NCBI GenBank assembly: GCA_029962745.1
Contig: CM057157.1
Span: 23,864,088 to 23,928,087, forward strand
DNA: 64,000 nucleotides
Direction: 5' to 3'
Origin: Echinometra lucunter
Taxonomy: Eukaryota; Echinodermata; Echinoidea; Camarodonta; Echinometridae
The translations under genes were made by a program, and so were the position numbers. The notes under the pieces are model-generated. The model was not told the origin of the DNA. It saw nothing but the letters and a program-made list of their open reading frames with translations, and did not search any database. Numbering within the stretch: the stretch's first letter is position 1; every line of letters begins with the position of its first letter. Positions 35,751 through 48,013 of this stretch are shown in pieces.

Positions 35751-36526
35751 TGTCGTTTCGATCCATCACTTCGTCTTCTAATGTAATTATCCAGGCCCAG
35801 CCCTCCGAACATTATGCCATAATCTTAAAGTTCTCATTTGGGGGGGATTGCCCCATAGATGTATTTTTGTATACGCGTTTATACTACACCAACTTCCAAA
35901 CTTCGAAATGTGGCGGGTCATCACCTATCCCCCCCCCCCCCACACACACACAACACACATTTTCCATTCTGTCATACTCCCTTCCTTGCAGTCTTACACT
36001 TTCTTTAAGTTTAAAGTTCAGTTTATCTACCTAGTATTCTTTCTTTCGTATTGTCAATCCTAATTCTTGTCTTCTTATTTTTCTATCAGTTTAATGAAGA
36101 GCAACTTTCATCTTTTCTCTTTTATAGTAGATTTTCCCCTCGAACCCGCCTTGAAGACAACAATGAAAAAGGGTTGTAAAGACATCGAGAATTTCAATAA
36201 AATTTTCCCATCGTGTAGGCCGATTTGAAGACACCATTAAAAAAAAATTGGCTCAGCGAGCCGCGACCACTGATCTCTCCACTAACAGATCAGTGGCCGC
36301 GACCCGAGTGTTTTCCAGCGCGCCGCGCTGCGACGCGACCCGAGTGTTTAGTAAAAGCCGTTGCAATGGTCATATCATGTTTGATGATTGTTTATTTTTG
36401 TACGCAAACATTATGGAATCAAATGTTATCTGACAAACATAGATTGGATTAGTATAATTTTTAATGAGTAAACTAATGTTTTCTCCAAGCTTTATGACTG
36501 ATAGATTTCTTTAGGCACTGTTAGGC
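35751..36526. other. Middle segment of the TU-like element
   Basis: Not part of the inverted arms. It contains a poly(C) and (CA)n run (35930-35955) and a GC-rich part (36250-36355) in which CGCGACCCGAGTGTTT occurs twice and CAGATCAGTGG/CCACTGATCTC form a hairpin. No protein is recognised. Confidence 0.6.
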
Positions 36527-37627
36527 TCTATATAACAAAGAAAAAATAAGAAGAACAAATACATAAAACATTTAGGTTTCAGGTCAGCTGAATGCAGATA
36601 TTCTAAGTAAGAAAAATGATTAATTTCATCAGTGAATTTAGATTATCAAAGCTCAATATGTGTCCAAATTTGTCAAATCATAAGAATCTAACGATGACTT
36701 TTCCTTTTTGTTTATCTTCTACTCTTGAATGAGGTACTTTATTATTAATGTTTTCATGTGGTTTCAGCGCAAAGAATGATACTCGCACATGCTCGCTGGA
36801 CGCTAAATACGTAGAAGCACAAGTCCTTTAACAAAAATGAAATTAACATGCATTCAATGTAAAATTCCGTTAAGGTTTTCTTTTCATTTATAGTCAGTTA
36901 GTTTAACAAAGGGGCGGATACCGCATCTCTGGGGGGGGGGGGGGGGGGAGGGGTCGACCGCTTCCCTAAAAAGTAAGATTTTTATATGATATCTTGCCTG
37001 AAAATTGTGCATTTAGATTTTTTTTAAAAGGAACGGGACCCAATCACGGCTGCTGATCGAGCGAAGTGACTTCTATTCTTAAGCTTGATTGTGGGCCATC
37101 TCCCTCTTTTCCTGAAGACTACGACTAGATACACCATTCTCTACTTTTGTAGCTTCCTACTTAGGTTCCTCACTTTCCTTTCTTCATTTTATTCCTTTCT
37201 TTTCTCTCTTCTCATGATCAGATTTGGTTCCGATGGGAGTGGGCCGCTGAAGCTGTCAAACCCAACACCCTTGGGCGGAAATGCGTACCCATTACTAGAG
37301 TTTTTATTTTCTTGAATGTGTACTTTGGCGCAAAAATGGGAGCAAAAGGGTGGGTATTTTTTTTTTAAAGTTAGCAATTAGAGCGACAAACGACCTAATA
37401 CCTTATTAAACGAATAGCAACCCTCTACCCCTCGCCCATCCCCGTTTGTCATCCCCGAGGAGATGTTCTCCTCCGCGAGAGTTGTAATAAAAACAAAAAA
37501 ATACTGGATTAATTACTTAAGTTTGATTTATAAAAAGGAAAGATTTATTTTACAGTTCCACAGGAGCAAGACGTTGTCATAAAAACAAATTTCATGGGTA
37601 ATTTTGTTCTTAAAGGGGGGGGGGGGG

Positions 37628-38056
37628 TGTCCTCCGCGGGAGTTGTGTGTTGGAAGTCATCCCCCGGGGAGTTGTGCTCCGGGGGAGTTGTCCTCGGGGG
37701 AGTTGTCCTCCGGGGGAGTCGTCCTCGGGGGGAGTCGTCCTCCGGGGGAGATGTCCGCGGGGGAGTTGCCCTCCGGGGGAGTTGTCCTCCGGGGGAGTTG
37801 TCCGCGGGGGAGTTGCCCTCCGGGGGAGTTGTCCTCCGGGGGAGTTGTCCACCGGGGGAGTTGTCTTCGGGGGAGTAGTCCTCCGGGGGAGTTGTCCTCC
37901 GGGGGAGATGTCCTCCGGGGGACCCGTCCTGCGGGGGAGTCGTCCTCCGGGGGAGTTGTCCTCCGGGGGAGTTGCCCTCCGGGGGAGCTGTCCTCCGGGG
38001 GAGTTGTCAGGTGGGAGTTGTCCCCGGGGGAGTTGTCCTCCGGGGGAGTAGTCCTA
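37628..38056. repeat. 15/16-bp GC-rich minisatellite, right outer arm
   Basis: About 27 units of GGGGGAGTTGTCCTCC, the reverse complement of the left array. Copy number and order of variants differ slightly between the arms, so the arrays have changed by unequal events after insertion. Confidence 0.93.
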
Positions 38057-39646
38057 GAACCCATTATTATTACCATTATTATTATTAATTTCCTGGGTTA
38101 CTTTACTGTTCAACATGGTTTGTAATTTCTTTTCTGATTTCTGATTCATGTTGTTGCATATACCTGTACACCAGATTGTAAATGTACAATTTTTGTTTTT
38201 GAAATTTCTTATGTTTTAAAACCAATGGAAGAGAATTCCTGTTATTTTGTATGATAGTTGCATCAATAAATTCAAAAAGTCAAATCTTCATCTTCTTTTT
38301 CTTCTTCTTCTTATTTTCTCCTCCTCCTCCTCCTTCTTCTTCTTAATGTTGTTATCATTATTATCATCATTATCATTATCATTATTATCAGTATTGTTAT
38401 TGTTGTTGTTGTCATAATTAAGATGCATATCATTGTAATTATGATCATCATCAACATTACTAATCTGTATTCTGTTTGGTCCCATTTGTCATCACGCACT
38501 ACATGTATTTGTAGCCTAAGCTTCACTTATCATATATCTCCATACATGATTCAATTGCACAGATACTTTTGCTCCGAAATTCCTTTCGAATAAAAAAAAA
38601 CGACAATGACCTAATATTAGTCACGTGTTTTTTTTTTTTTCTCGTTGTGATTCGTTTAGGGGTAGATCCCCAAGCGTGCAAATTGACGGATAACCACTGA
38701 CAACTCCTCTATATGAAAGCATACTAGACTCACAAGTTTTGATACACCTACACTCTTTCTTCGGCTTAGGAGGTTCTACGTCTAGGCTACCAACAATGCT
38801 TGAAATATAACCCCCAGGTAAAACGTAATAAGGGTCAAATGTCATCATAATTTCCATTCTTAAGATATCATCTTGTCAGATATCTTAAGAATGGAACGTA
38901 TATGGGCTCTTCAAAGGTTCATTCACCGGGCACCGTCACCTCCACAATAGGCATCATTCTCGTTGTAGTAGTAGTAGTAGTAGTAGTATAGTAGTAATGG
39001 TTTATTGTTCAAATTACATGGCAGGCAGCCAAAAAACTGAATTATGCTTGTTTACAACAAATCATACATGAACATGATAATCAATAATATCACAGGATAA
39101 TAAAATACGCAGGCACATAAAATGATACAACTAAAAATCATAGTCGATTAATGCAACAAAATAAATTTCAAGCTAAAAGTAAATTGATTACATTGGGGAA
39201 TACAGTTAAGGTTATAATTGGCAGACAGAATCCAAATTCGCTATTAAAAAGAAAATACAGTCATTACAAATATTGATTCGAATGTAGCCATTTCACCTGA
39301 ATTATGCATTGTGTAGATTACTTGTAGTTACAATAGTTATGGCCACCTCATTGGTAAACCTTATGAATTCTTACTTTTGTTAGATAATATTAGATTACCC
39401 TACATTTACGGAATGAATCAAACACATCTGAAATTGACATTTTGTCACATTTATTTTACCCATATTACCTCAGTGCAATTAGGTATGACCAACTCAGTGG
39501 TAAACCTTATGAATTCTTAAATGCGTGTACAATCCGATTACCAGGGAGTAGGTAGCCTACATGTAAGTATCAATCAACAAACAATCTAGCTCTCTCTCTC
39601 TCTTTCTACCCTCTTCTCCACCCCCCCCCCCCCCCCCTCTATAATA

Positions 39647-40782
39647 TAGGTTTTCCCGGCCATCTTCGTAAACTTATCATCGGAATCAACGATATTTTCG
39701 TACAATTTCACGCGAAATTGATTGACATTGTGGATCAATATTTTAAAAGCAAATATTATCTTAATTACTTGTAGATATGCTGTATTGATTCCTATTTATA
39801 CTAATAATGTGTAATGCTGCTTTATTTAATTTACTTTTTTCCTTTTTTTTATCTGCGATTTGTTATCAGAAAATCATGAAAACCCAATATTTTTTTTAAA
39901 CCAAATATTGTCGTTCAATTTGATTTTATTAGCATGCCATTTACTATATTGTTAGAATACAAAAATGCAGCAAGATAATTCAGTTTAGTTATCTGTTTAA
40001 AAAAAAACATTCAAATTCGTGTAAACAGCATTCAAGTTCGCGCAAGACATGATGTGGGATGAATCTTGGCATACAATTTCATGAATAGGCATACAGTTTC
40101 GACATTTGTGCAGTGTTTTTCATCTTATGATAATGAATCAATGTGTGTTTCTGCTTATATGAAAATTACGAATGTAGAAAGAACGAGACAGAGATTCATT
40201 AGCATGTAGCAGATGGGGAGAAAAAGAAATATGAAAAGAAACTCCCTCATAAATATGCAAATAAAGATCACAACAAAATAATCTATGACCATATATGACA
40301 GGCATTATAAACTGAATTGTATGCAAAGATAAAGAATAAGACCACAGAAGAATAAAAGAATGACATATAAACTGAAAAAAGCAATGTGAATGTCAATTAT
40401 ATAATGACAGAAAAGAAATGAAGAATTAAAGAAAATAAGAATGAAAATGAAAAAGAGATAGAGACCACTTACGTTGTTAAAAGTGAATGGCGCAAGTGCG
40501 AAAATGATTGCCTACAAATTAAAATGAAAGCGCAATTCAGCAAGGAATTTCTTCTTCCTCTCACATTTGGCGAAATTGAATGACGGTTATTCATTACCAA
40601 ATTGAATCAAATTACATTTAATTTGAATGACAATTTTGCCAATTTCAATATTTTAAAAAGAATTAAACGCATAAACTGTTAAACTCAAACACTGGAAAAC
40701 CGATGGACTACAAATTGCTTGAATTTGAATGCTTGATCATGAAAGTGAATGCTGTTTTGACGAATTCGGCCGGGAAAACCTA
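39647..40782. mobile_element. DNA element with TATAGGTTTTCCCGGCC ends, copy 1
   Basis: The ends TAGGTTTTCCCGGCC and GGCCGGGAAAACCTA are perfect inverted repeats, with TA outside each. The 1136-bp interior carries no transposase. It matches the reverse complement of 46589-47584 along most of its length. TA outside the ends suggests Tc1/mariner-type insertion. Confidence 0.85.
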
Positions 40783-41606
40783 TACACTATTTGTCCCAAA
40801 CTCTAGAACAACTTACAATCTGTTAAATCATGTCCTCTTCATAAATTCATTTATACTATACAAAATATATATATTTTGCAAGATATAGTCAGGAGCATAT
40901 AATTGCCTTTTTTTTTGTTTTGTCTGTTTTGTTTGCTTGTTTGGGTTCTCTTTTTTTTTCATTTTTCTTCCTGTTTTGCTTTTCTTATCTCTTCCTTCCT
41001 TTTCTTTTCTTATAAATACATTTTTTTTAAGTAGGCATAATGCTAATATAGTACTTATGTATACCTACATATTACGGCGACCCCAACCAAAGCCACGTGC
41101 TTATAAACAGGGAATCTCGCCGTCTTCCACCACCTTTTTCTTGACTATGCAAATTTTTCATTAGTATATTTTGATTATGAGAAGGAAATAAATGCATTTT
41201 GAATTTGATTTGAACTAAATAAACAGAATTACAATTGTAACGACGAATATCTTAACAGCGCCCCTATTCACTAAGTATTGCGATCTGTGTACGAAAAATG
41301 GAAACAGTGGACATTAAAAAACATATTCCCAATCCAGCATTTTCAATTCATTCTTTTCCCTTCCTCTTCCAATTAATGCAAAAATGTCGCATAAAGTATT
41401 TACAAGACTCGTCTGATCGAACTGCTTCCACGTGGATTCTAAGGTCTTCCAAGCAAAACAAAATAAGTTACAAATTATGTATAATGCACGCGATAAATGC
41501 AATGAAAATAAGCAATGTTGCTTTTCTTTCAGTTTTTGAAGAGTTAATATGCAAAAACTGATAAACGCCATTTTTGAAATTTTTTAAAGTAAAGTCGTTG
41601 TCATAA

Positions 41607-42408
41607 AGACCAATTCCACAACCCGAGAGGGCAGCAGACTGGTTGCTATACTGCAGTGTGCAACTCGACTTTTACAGTATATAAGTCGATAGCGCGTTTG
41701 GTACATTCCTTCGATTTTTTTTTCTATTTTGGACCAATTATGCACATTTCTTTTAATGTTTGCAATGAGGAATAATCAGGAAAGTTCAGGTCTCAGCTGT
41801 GCGGTGCTCGATTGCGACAACAATTGGAGACAGCTTAAAAATTGGAAGCTAACTGAGTGCGAAATTCACTCACCATTTGCATCATGAAGCCTGTTTGTGT
41901 GAGAAGTCGTAAGGTTTCCGTAAGGAATGTTAAGGAATTCCTCGCCAGTGCGTAAAAAAAAGACCAACAGAAAGGACTTTGAAGTCAAGAAACTTTATTA
42001 TTGTCTAGTTTGGCGTTCAATTTAATGAATGTAAACATGTAAGCAATGTAACATTAAGGGCTCCCGTTTACTGCGGCATGCAGTGCAGTACCGCGAGTGC
42101 GACACTTCCAGGAGTGGGGCTGCCTTGCCGCGATCGAACTTTTACAGACAAAACAAAGGGGAAAAGCAACGAAAGTACAAAATTACATCATACCTTCATC
42201 TGTCAGATATGGCCATTGTCTTACCTCACTATCCATGCTTTATTTTATTGATCTAGAATAAAGTTAATGAAATAATATCAGGGCATATCTTATATCTTCC
42301 ATTGAATTTGTGCACAGAGCCAATCGCGGTCAGCGCGCTTGCACACTGCAGCGATCGCCTCGCCGATAGAGGGCCAAATACATAAACCGGAGATGGAATT
42401 GGTCTATA
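41607..42408. mobile_element. MITE with TATAGACCAATTYCA ends, full copy in reverse
   Basis: Ends AGACCAATTCCA and TGGAATTGGTCTATA. It is the same family as 22542-23334, reversed. The duplicate locus at about 62600 lacks it and reads GTCATTTAGCAC across the site, giving a diverged empty site. Confidence 0.88.
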
Positions 42409-43208
42409 GCACTAAATAATCCTTTTCATATAATGCTTTCCTTATTACACAAAAAGTATATTTTTGAAGTTTGGTCAAAAGTAGCACAAAATATTCCTAT
42501 TATTTTCTTTATTTTTCTTCATGTTTAATTGCAAATATCTCAATTTGACCAAAAATGGGTATATCGGTGTTTGCATTCAGTCTTCAAATACATGTATGTA
42601 TATACCGTATGTTAAGAAGCCCTTGTGGATTATCCTGTTCATTTTAATAGATTTTATATTTTTTAACAGATTTGAAATGAAGTGAATGTATTTAAACTCA
42701 GTAAATCTTACATCAGGCAAAAGAATGCTCTCGGCAAGTCCTTGAACATAATACATTTGAATCAAATTATAATAAAACAAACGTCAAAGCACAATAAACA
42801 ATAATCATATGGCACAATGAAATAATGCATGAGATAATTGATATAAGCTAATGAACTAATAATAAAAACTAAAGATGAATCATACTAAAATGACATCGAA
42901 TATTAATACTTAAAGAAAAAAGTGAAAATAATGACAATCAGAATATGACAGGAAGATGAGGTGAGTAAGATAATAATGAGAAAAACGTAATAACAACACA
43001 ACTATAACAATGTAAGATGAAAGTTGCCTGTGTTATAACCAATATAACGAGAGGGGAAAGAACGAAGAAAATGGAATAAGAGAAACGAGACCATAGGAGA
43101 GACTAAGACTGAGGAGAGAGACAAAGAGAAGGAGAAAATATAAGAGTGAAAGAGAAAAAGCGAGAGAGAAAGAGGACGAGAAATAGAGAGGAGAAGGGGA
43201 GACGAACA

Positions 43209-43480
43209 CTATTCATCTTATACTGCATCTACCTCCACTTCAAAGAGCTTGGGATTTGCCAATAGACGGACTCTTTCGGGTAATGCATTGTATAATTGGA
43301 CGCCTGAATAGATGAATGCCATTCTTTTAAAGTTTGCTTTCGGGTTTTCTAAAGAGAGTTCATGGCCAGAATTTCTAATCCCGTATGGACATTCTTTGTA
43401 AAAGAAATGCGAGTTCGAATATCAATCTTAGTGCTTGCTTTTTTTCCCCATCGTATTTCGACACGGTGAATTTTGGTTAG
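43209..43480 (-). pseudogene. LINE 3' end remnant (same family as 425-1000)
   Basis: On the minus strand the segments LFYSLTKIHRVEIRW, SFTKNVHTGLEI and, in another frame, YNALPERVRLLANPK match the remnant near the window start. The frames are broken. Confidence 0.65.
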
Positions 43481-44195
43481 AGAATAAAACAAATCAATTT
43501 GTTGCCAAGTCAGTGATTGTTGTAGAGGAAGTAGAACCGACCAGGAATCGAGAGGGGTGCCCTCTCTATATTTTCCTTTTAAAAAAATCAAAGAAAATGT
43601 TCCACATTTTGTACTCAGGTGTACGAATAAATGGCGAGAAATGTTGGGGTAATAATCAAATAACGATTTCAAAACCCGCAAAGAAGAGCAGTATGAAGTT
43701 GGATATTGCTATACCCTGGCTGAGTAAGACCACATTATCATTACTATTATCATTATCACTGATCAGAACTATGGCCATTAGAACTCTGCCCCCTCTTAGG
43801 GGCAAATTTAACCCCCTTCCTTACCTGACGTTTTCTCATGTTGTACCAATTATTTTAAAAAGTCTTTGAAGCTGAATATCTGTTTTTGTACCTGCATAAC
43901 CAAGCCCAAATATAGTTGGAGGATTTTTTTCTAAAGACAAAATTTTCACCAAATAAGATTATCTTCTATGTTTTTGTCTTAAAAGTTTTTACTGACAAGA
44001 AGAAATAATCTATGAATTGATGATAATGAGTATGAGTATGTTACCTTATAATAACCAGGCTAAGAAAAACATAAAACTACAAAACATTTAATTGCGAAAC
44101 ACACATTTTAGTTTAGGTAAGCACAAAACGAAAGGGGATTTTTATTTGCTTTCACAAAATTGTTACTTGTAAACAAGGGGTGCAGAGGGGTTTAA
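43481..44195. other. Unassigned sequence
   Basis: No gene or element recognised. Confidence 0.4.
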
Positions 44196-44726
44196 AGGAA
44201 ACCAACACCCTTAAATCAAAGCTGAGATGAAATAAACACATCGGCGAAAATTTGAAGAAAAAAAAAATGGACACCAAATTAGAAGTTATGGCTGCATGAA
44301 ATTTTCTATTTGAAAATTTTTGACACTACCATAGCTATTGATGACATCATTTGTGGACAACTCTCAGTATGTTTTGTACACACAAAGTTTAACAATTTCG
44401 TTCTGCTTAAGATTTTCACATCTTCTTAAGCCAAACCCAAGATATATCATGTAGGAGTGTTTCTCCACAACAAATTTGGGATAAGGATAATGAAAACATG
44501 GGCTCTTCAAGAAAAGCAGGAATATGTTAAATTCTGTATACAAAAAAATACTGAGAGTTGTCCACAACTAATATCACTAATAGTATGGTAGTGTCAAAAA
44601 CGGAAAATTCAATGAAGGTATAACTTTCTTATTCCGTGTCCGATTTCGTTCAAATTTTCGCTGATCTGTTTTATTCTGCCTTGGCTTTGATTAAAAAAAT
44701 TCTTGACCTGAGGGTTTTGGTTTCCT
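44196..44726. mobile_element. TTAA-flanked foldback MITE, second type
   Basis: TTAA at 44192-44195 and 44727-44730 flanks ends AGGAAACCAACACCC and, reversed, AGGAAACCAAAACCC. The arms, which include ACAACTCTCAGTAT and GGTAGTGTCAAAAA phrases, pair along most of the 531 bp. Confidence 0.87.
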
Positions 44727-45277
44727 TTAAATTCGGCTGGGGAATTTAGATGTGACCGGCCCACTCAACCAATATAAATATATATTCCTAAATTTTCATA
44801 TCCACGCCACCATGCATTTTTTTGGAAAACCCCAAATTCCCCATAAGTACACGCACGGCTGGATTGCATGGACTTGGAATAAAATTAAGTTGATGAATAT
44901 ACAGTTCGTATAAAAAAGTACACACTTTGAAAACATCTCCAAAATCATAATTGCACAATATTGATAAAATATTTTCTTATGCACTTTTATGGGTCTAATC
45001 CATCGGATGACACTACGAGAACTGACAATATTTTACGCTTAAGTGAGTACTGGCTTCTTTTGTAAAACTTGCAAAACTTGGTTTGCGCAAAAATGCCTCA
45101 ATCTTGAATTTGATCAAAGTGAGGAGCAGGCAGTAACTGCACGTTCTCTGTTGAACAATCATTCAGTTCTTAAACCAATACCTCGCAATTTACAGTGATG
45201 TATCAAGAAATTGATAAAGGGAAGGGGCGGGATGCTGCCAAGACAAGGGTTAAATGACTGCTGTGTTCTTGTTTGGG

Positions 45278-45440
45278 AATAATGTGCATAGCAAGTTCAC
45301 TGATTTTTTTTTTTCTGGGCCTTCAAGGAAAGCTACACCAGCTTCACCAAATGGAGCTGGAATAATGTGCATAGCGAGTTCACTGATTTTTTTTTTCTGG
45401 GCCTTCAAGGAAAGCTACACCAGCTTCACCAAATGGCTGG
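45278..45440 (+). repeat. 83-bp tandem duplication beside a possible terminal exon
   Basis: AATAATGTGCATAGC…CTTCACCAAATGG occurs twice with period 83 and only a few differences. The second unit continues into an open frame. Confidence 0.9.
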
Positions 45441-45538
45441 ACATGCCACTGCCCCACCCTTCCCTCACAAACGCCATCACCATTGCAGGCGGTGTCTTTC
45501 TATCACATGTCATTTGCACCATATACAGATTTGCCTGA
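45412..45538 (+). CDS. Possible terminal exon or retrocopy piece, unidentified
   Basis: After a pyrimidine tract and CTTCAAG, a frame reads ESYTSFTKWLDMPLPHPSLT, then NAITIAGGVFLSHVICTIYR FA and stops. It holds one hydrophobic stretch. The T-rich tract plus AG could be an acceptor. No upstream exon was found and the protein is not recognised. It may equally be chance or a processed pseudogene end. Confidence 0.2.
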
Positions 45539-46195
45539 GGTGTGTTGGAAAGATTGAATGCAATAGCAGGAGAACCATGACGTTATGTTCTTCAAATTTT
45601 CCCTTCCTAGTAAACGTTACAAAACCCATAGACAACGTCTGGTATGAATAACAAAAATGTAAAAAAGAAGTAAATTTATTGATTAAAATGATGAAAATTA
45701 TGTTTCAATATTTCTTCAATCAAACATGTGCATGTTGAAAATGACTATCATCATGTAGTGCAGTGCATCCTTTCGACACGCCCCCAGAAAGTAACGCATC
45801 CTCAACTGGTTCTATCGGATGGGGCAAAGAAAGAAATCAAATTGAATGCTCAAAACAAGATTTTTTTTTTTCTCCCTTCTCGAAATTGGAATATTTTCCG
45901 TCCATCTTCCTGTAATGCGTTGAACTGAATTTGCATCCTTTCGACATGCTCCAGTCCAAATTGGAATTGCGGAAAGGCATAATCTGCAATGTTTTATATG
46001 GGACGATGAGTATGGGAGAAGGGTGGGAATGTGCCACTAGGTATAGGATTAAGGATTAAAGATTAAATGATTTGTTGATCTCTGACTTTGCTAGCTCGTA
46101 GAAACAGAAATGGTTCCAGATGGCAAGCGAAGTAGTTAAACTTAATAAAAGTCATATTCGGCACACAGGTGTTCGAATATATTATTTAGGTATTT

Positions 46196-46530
46196 TACAG
46201 GCTTATAGTGTATTGTGATGATGAAATAGCATTTCCACCAAGGATAAGAGTATATTTTTCCTAACTTGCTGCGCTCGCTCCTTAATATTAATAATTTTGG
46301 AAAGCAAACGAATTTGGCAAGTGAGGTGGCCGAATGATTTATTTAGATGTTTAGGCCCACAGTGTAATTTGGTGAAAGGGTTACTACTTCTACCATCAAA
46401 AAGAATGTGTTTCTCCGCTTTGCTCTCTCGTAATAATAAAAAAGGGTGGCTTCGGACAGCAAACAGTGGACCAGCTATGTGCCAAAATTGAGTCATCTTT
46501 GGCAGCGAGGTGACCAGGCAAGTTCTGTTT
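46196..46530. repeat. GCTCGCT-type dispersed repeat, two to three units
   Basis: Units with GATGAAATAGC, TTCCACC, CTGCGCTCGCTC and AAAGCAAACGAATTTGGCAA match the array in 26790-27960. Confidence 0.7.
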
Positions 46531-46588
46531 ACAATTGAAATGTTATAGTTCACATATGAAAATGCTGGAGACATTTTGTCTAATAATA

Positions 46589-47584
46589 TAGGTTTTCCCG
46601 GCCGAATTCGTCAAAACAGCATTCAATTTCATGATCAAGCAATCAAATTCAAGCAATTTAAAGTCCATCGATTTTCCATTGTTTCAATTTAACAGTTTTT
46701 TGCGTTCAATATGTTTTTAAACATTGAAATTAGTAAATTTATCATTCAAATTACATGTAATTTGATTCAATTGGGTAATGAATAACCATCATTCAATTTT
46801 GCCAGGTTTGAGAGAAAGAATAAATTCCTTGCTGAATTGCGCGGGTTCATTTTCATCTTTAGGCAATCACTTTCGCACTTACGCCATTCAATTAGAACAA
46901 CGTAAGTGGTCTCTGTCTCTTTTTAATTTTCATTTTTATTCTCTTTAATTTTTTATTTCTTTTCTGTCGTTATGTATTTGACATTCACATTTCTTTTCTT
47001 TTTTTTCTTCAGTTTTTATGTAATTATTCTTTTATTATTCTTTGGACTTATTCATTGATTTTGCATACAATTCAGTATAAAATGCCTGTCAAACATGGTT
47101 ATGGATTATTTTGTTGTGATCTTTATTTTATTTGTGAGGGGTTTCTTTTTCATTTTTTTTTCCATCTGCTAAATTCCAATAAATCTCAGTCTTGTTCTTT
47201 CTACATTTATAATTTTCATGTAATTAGAAACACACACTGACTCATTACCATAAGATGACAAAAGCTGCACAAATGTTAAAACTGTATGCCTATTTATGAG
47301 ATTGTATAGTAGAATATTCTTCCAACGTCATGTCCTGCGCGAATTGGAATGCTGTTTACACGAATTCCATTTAATAATCTGTGTTTACACAGATAATTAA
47401 ATGGAATCATCTTTCTGCACTTTTTTATTCTAACAATAGTAAATCGCATGCTCAAAAAATCAAATTGAACGATAATATTTGCTTTTTAAATGTTGATCCA
47501 CATTGTCAATCAATTTCGCGTGAAATTGAACGAAGATATCGTTGATTCCGATGATAAGTTTACGAAGATGGGCGGGAAAACCTA
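46589..47584. mobile_element. DNA element with TATAGGTTTTCCCGGCC ends, copy 2
   Basis: Left end TAGGTTTTCCCGGCC, right end GGCGGGAAAACCTA, TA outside both ends. It is 996 bp and inverted relative to 39647-40782. Its left end matches the other copy's right end (CGGCCGAATTCGTC). The related locus at 33.6-33.87 kb is an empty site. Confidence 0.85.
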
Positions 47585-48013
47585 TAGCAGAAAATTGAGA
47601 GGAAAATACCTACAGACATGCAGGAAACTCGCTGTCAATGCACTCCAAGAGAGAGAGAGAGAGAGAGGGGGGGGAGGGGGAGAGAATATAAAAGGTTCCA
47701 GGGTTGAGCGAAGAAAAGGACCCCGTTCTCATTTCAGTCATGTCAATGGATAGCGCTATCCAACGCGCGCTAGATCGTGCCACCCAGGTATGAGGCGGCA
47801 AGTGTAACACGTATTATTTTGTACAAAATGCATTGATTTTGTCACAAAATCAAAACAAAATCACATAATCATTTCAAAGATTTGATTTTGTCACAAAATC
47901 AGTCTTCACGTTCTATTCCGTTACAAAATCACCCACCAAATTATATTTTGTTACAAAATCAACGACCAAAATTGATTTTGTACAAAATCTAGAAAATCAG
48001 TTTGCTGAAGTTG

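Larger units (their letters stand above)
34282..38061. mobile_element. TU-like foldback transposon, 3.78 kb
   Basis: Two inverted arms (about 34282-35750 and 36527-38061) are nearly identical over about 1.5 kb. Each arm has an outer domain of 15/16-bp tandem repeats and an inner single-copy domain, around a roughly 0.78-kb middle segment. This modular layout matches the TU family described from sea urchin. CATTATTA lies directly outside both ends (34274-34281 and 38062-38069), the 8-bp duplication size expected, although the left flank is an ATT microsatellite. No transposase-like frame. Large open frames in the arms come from the tandem repeat. Confidence 0.88.
38440..43475. repeat. Segmental duplicate of 60.04-63.40 kb (direct), copy 1
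   Basis: 38440-39590 matches about 60040-61340, 41040-41600 matches about 62045-62600, and 42409-43475 matches about 62600-63400, all in the same order and orientation at moderate similarity. Interruptions present only in this copy are the TIR element 39647-40782 and the MITE 41607-42408. Confidence 0.8.

Noticed and set aside
35645..36034. 129-codon frame at the TU arm/middle boundary
   Set aside because: Crosses the arm border and a poly(C)/(CA) run; hydrophobic by base composition only.
37594..38125. Open frames of 80-173 codons on both strands
   Set aside because: Same minisatellite in the right arm of the foldback element.
43435..43869. 144-codon plus-strand frame
   Set aside because: Antisense of the LINE remnant plus unrelated sequence.
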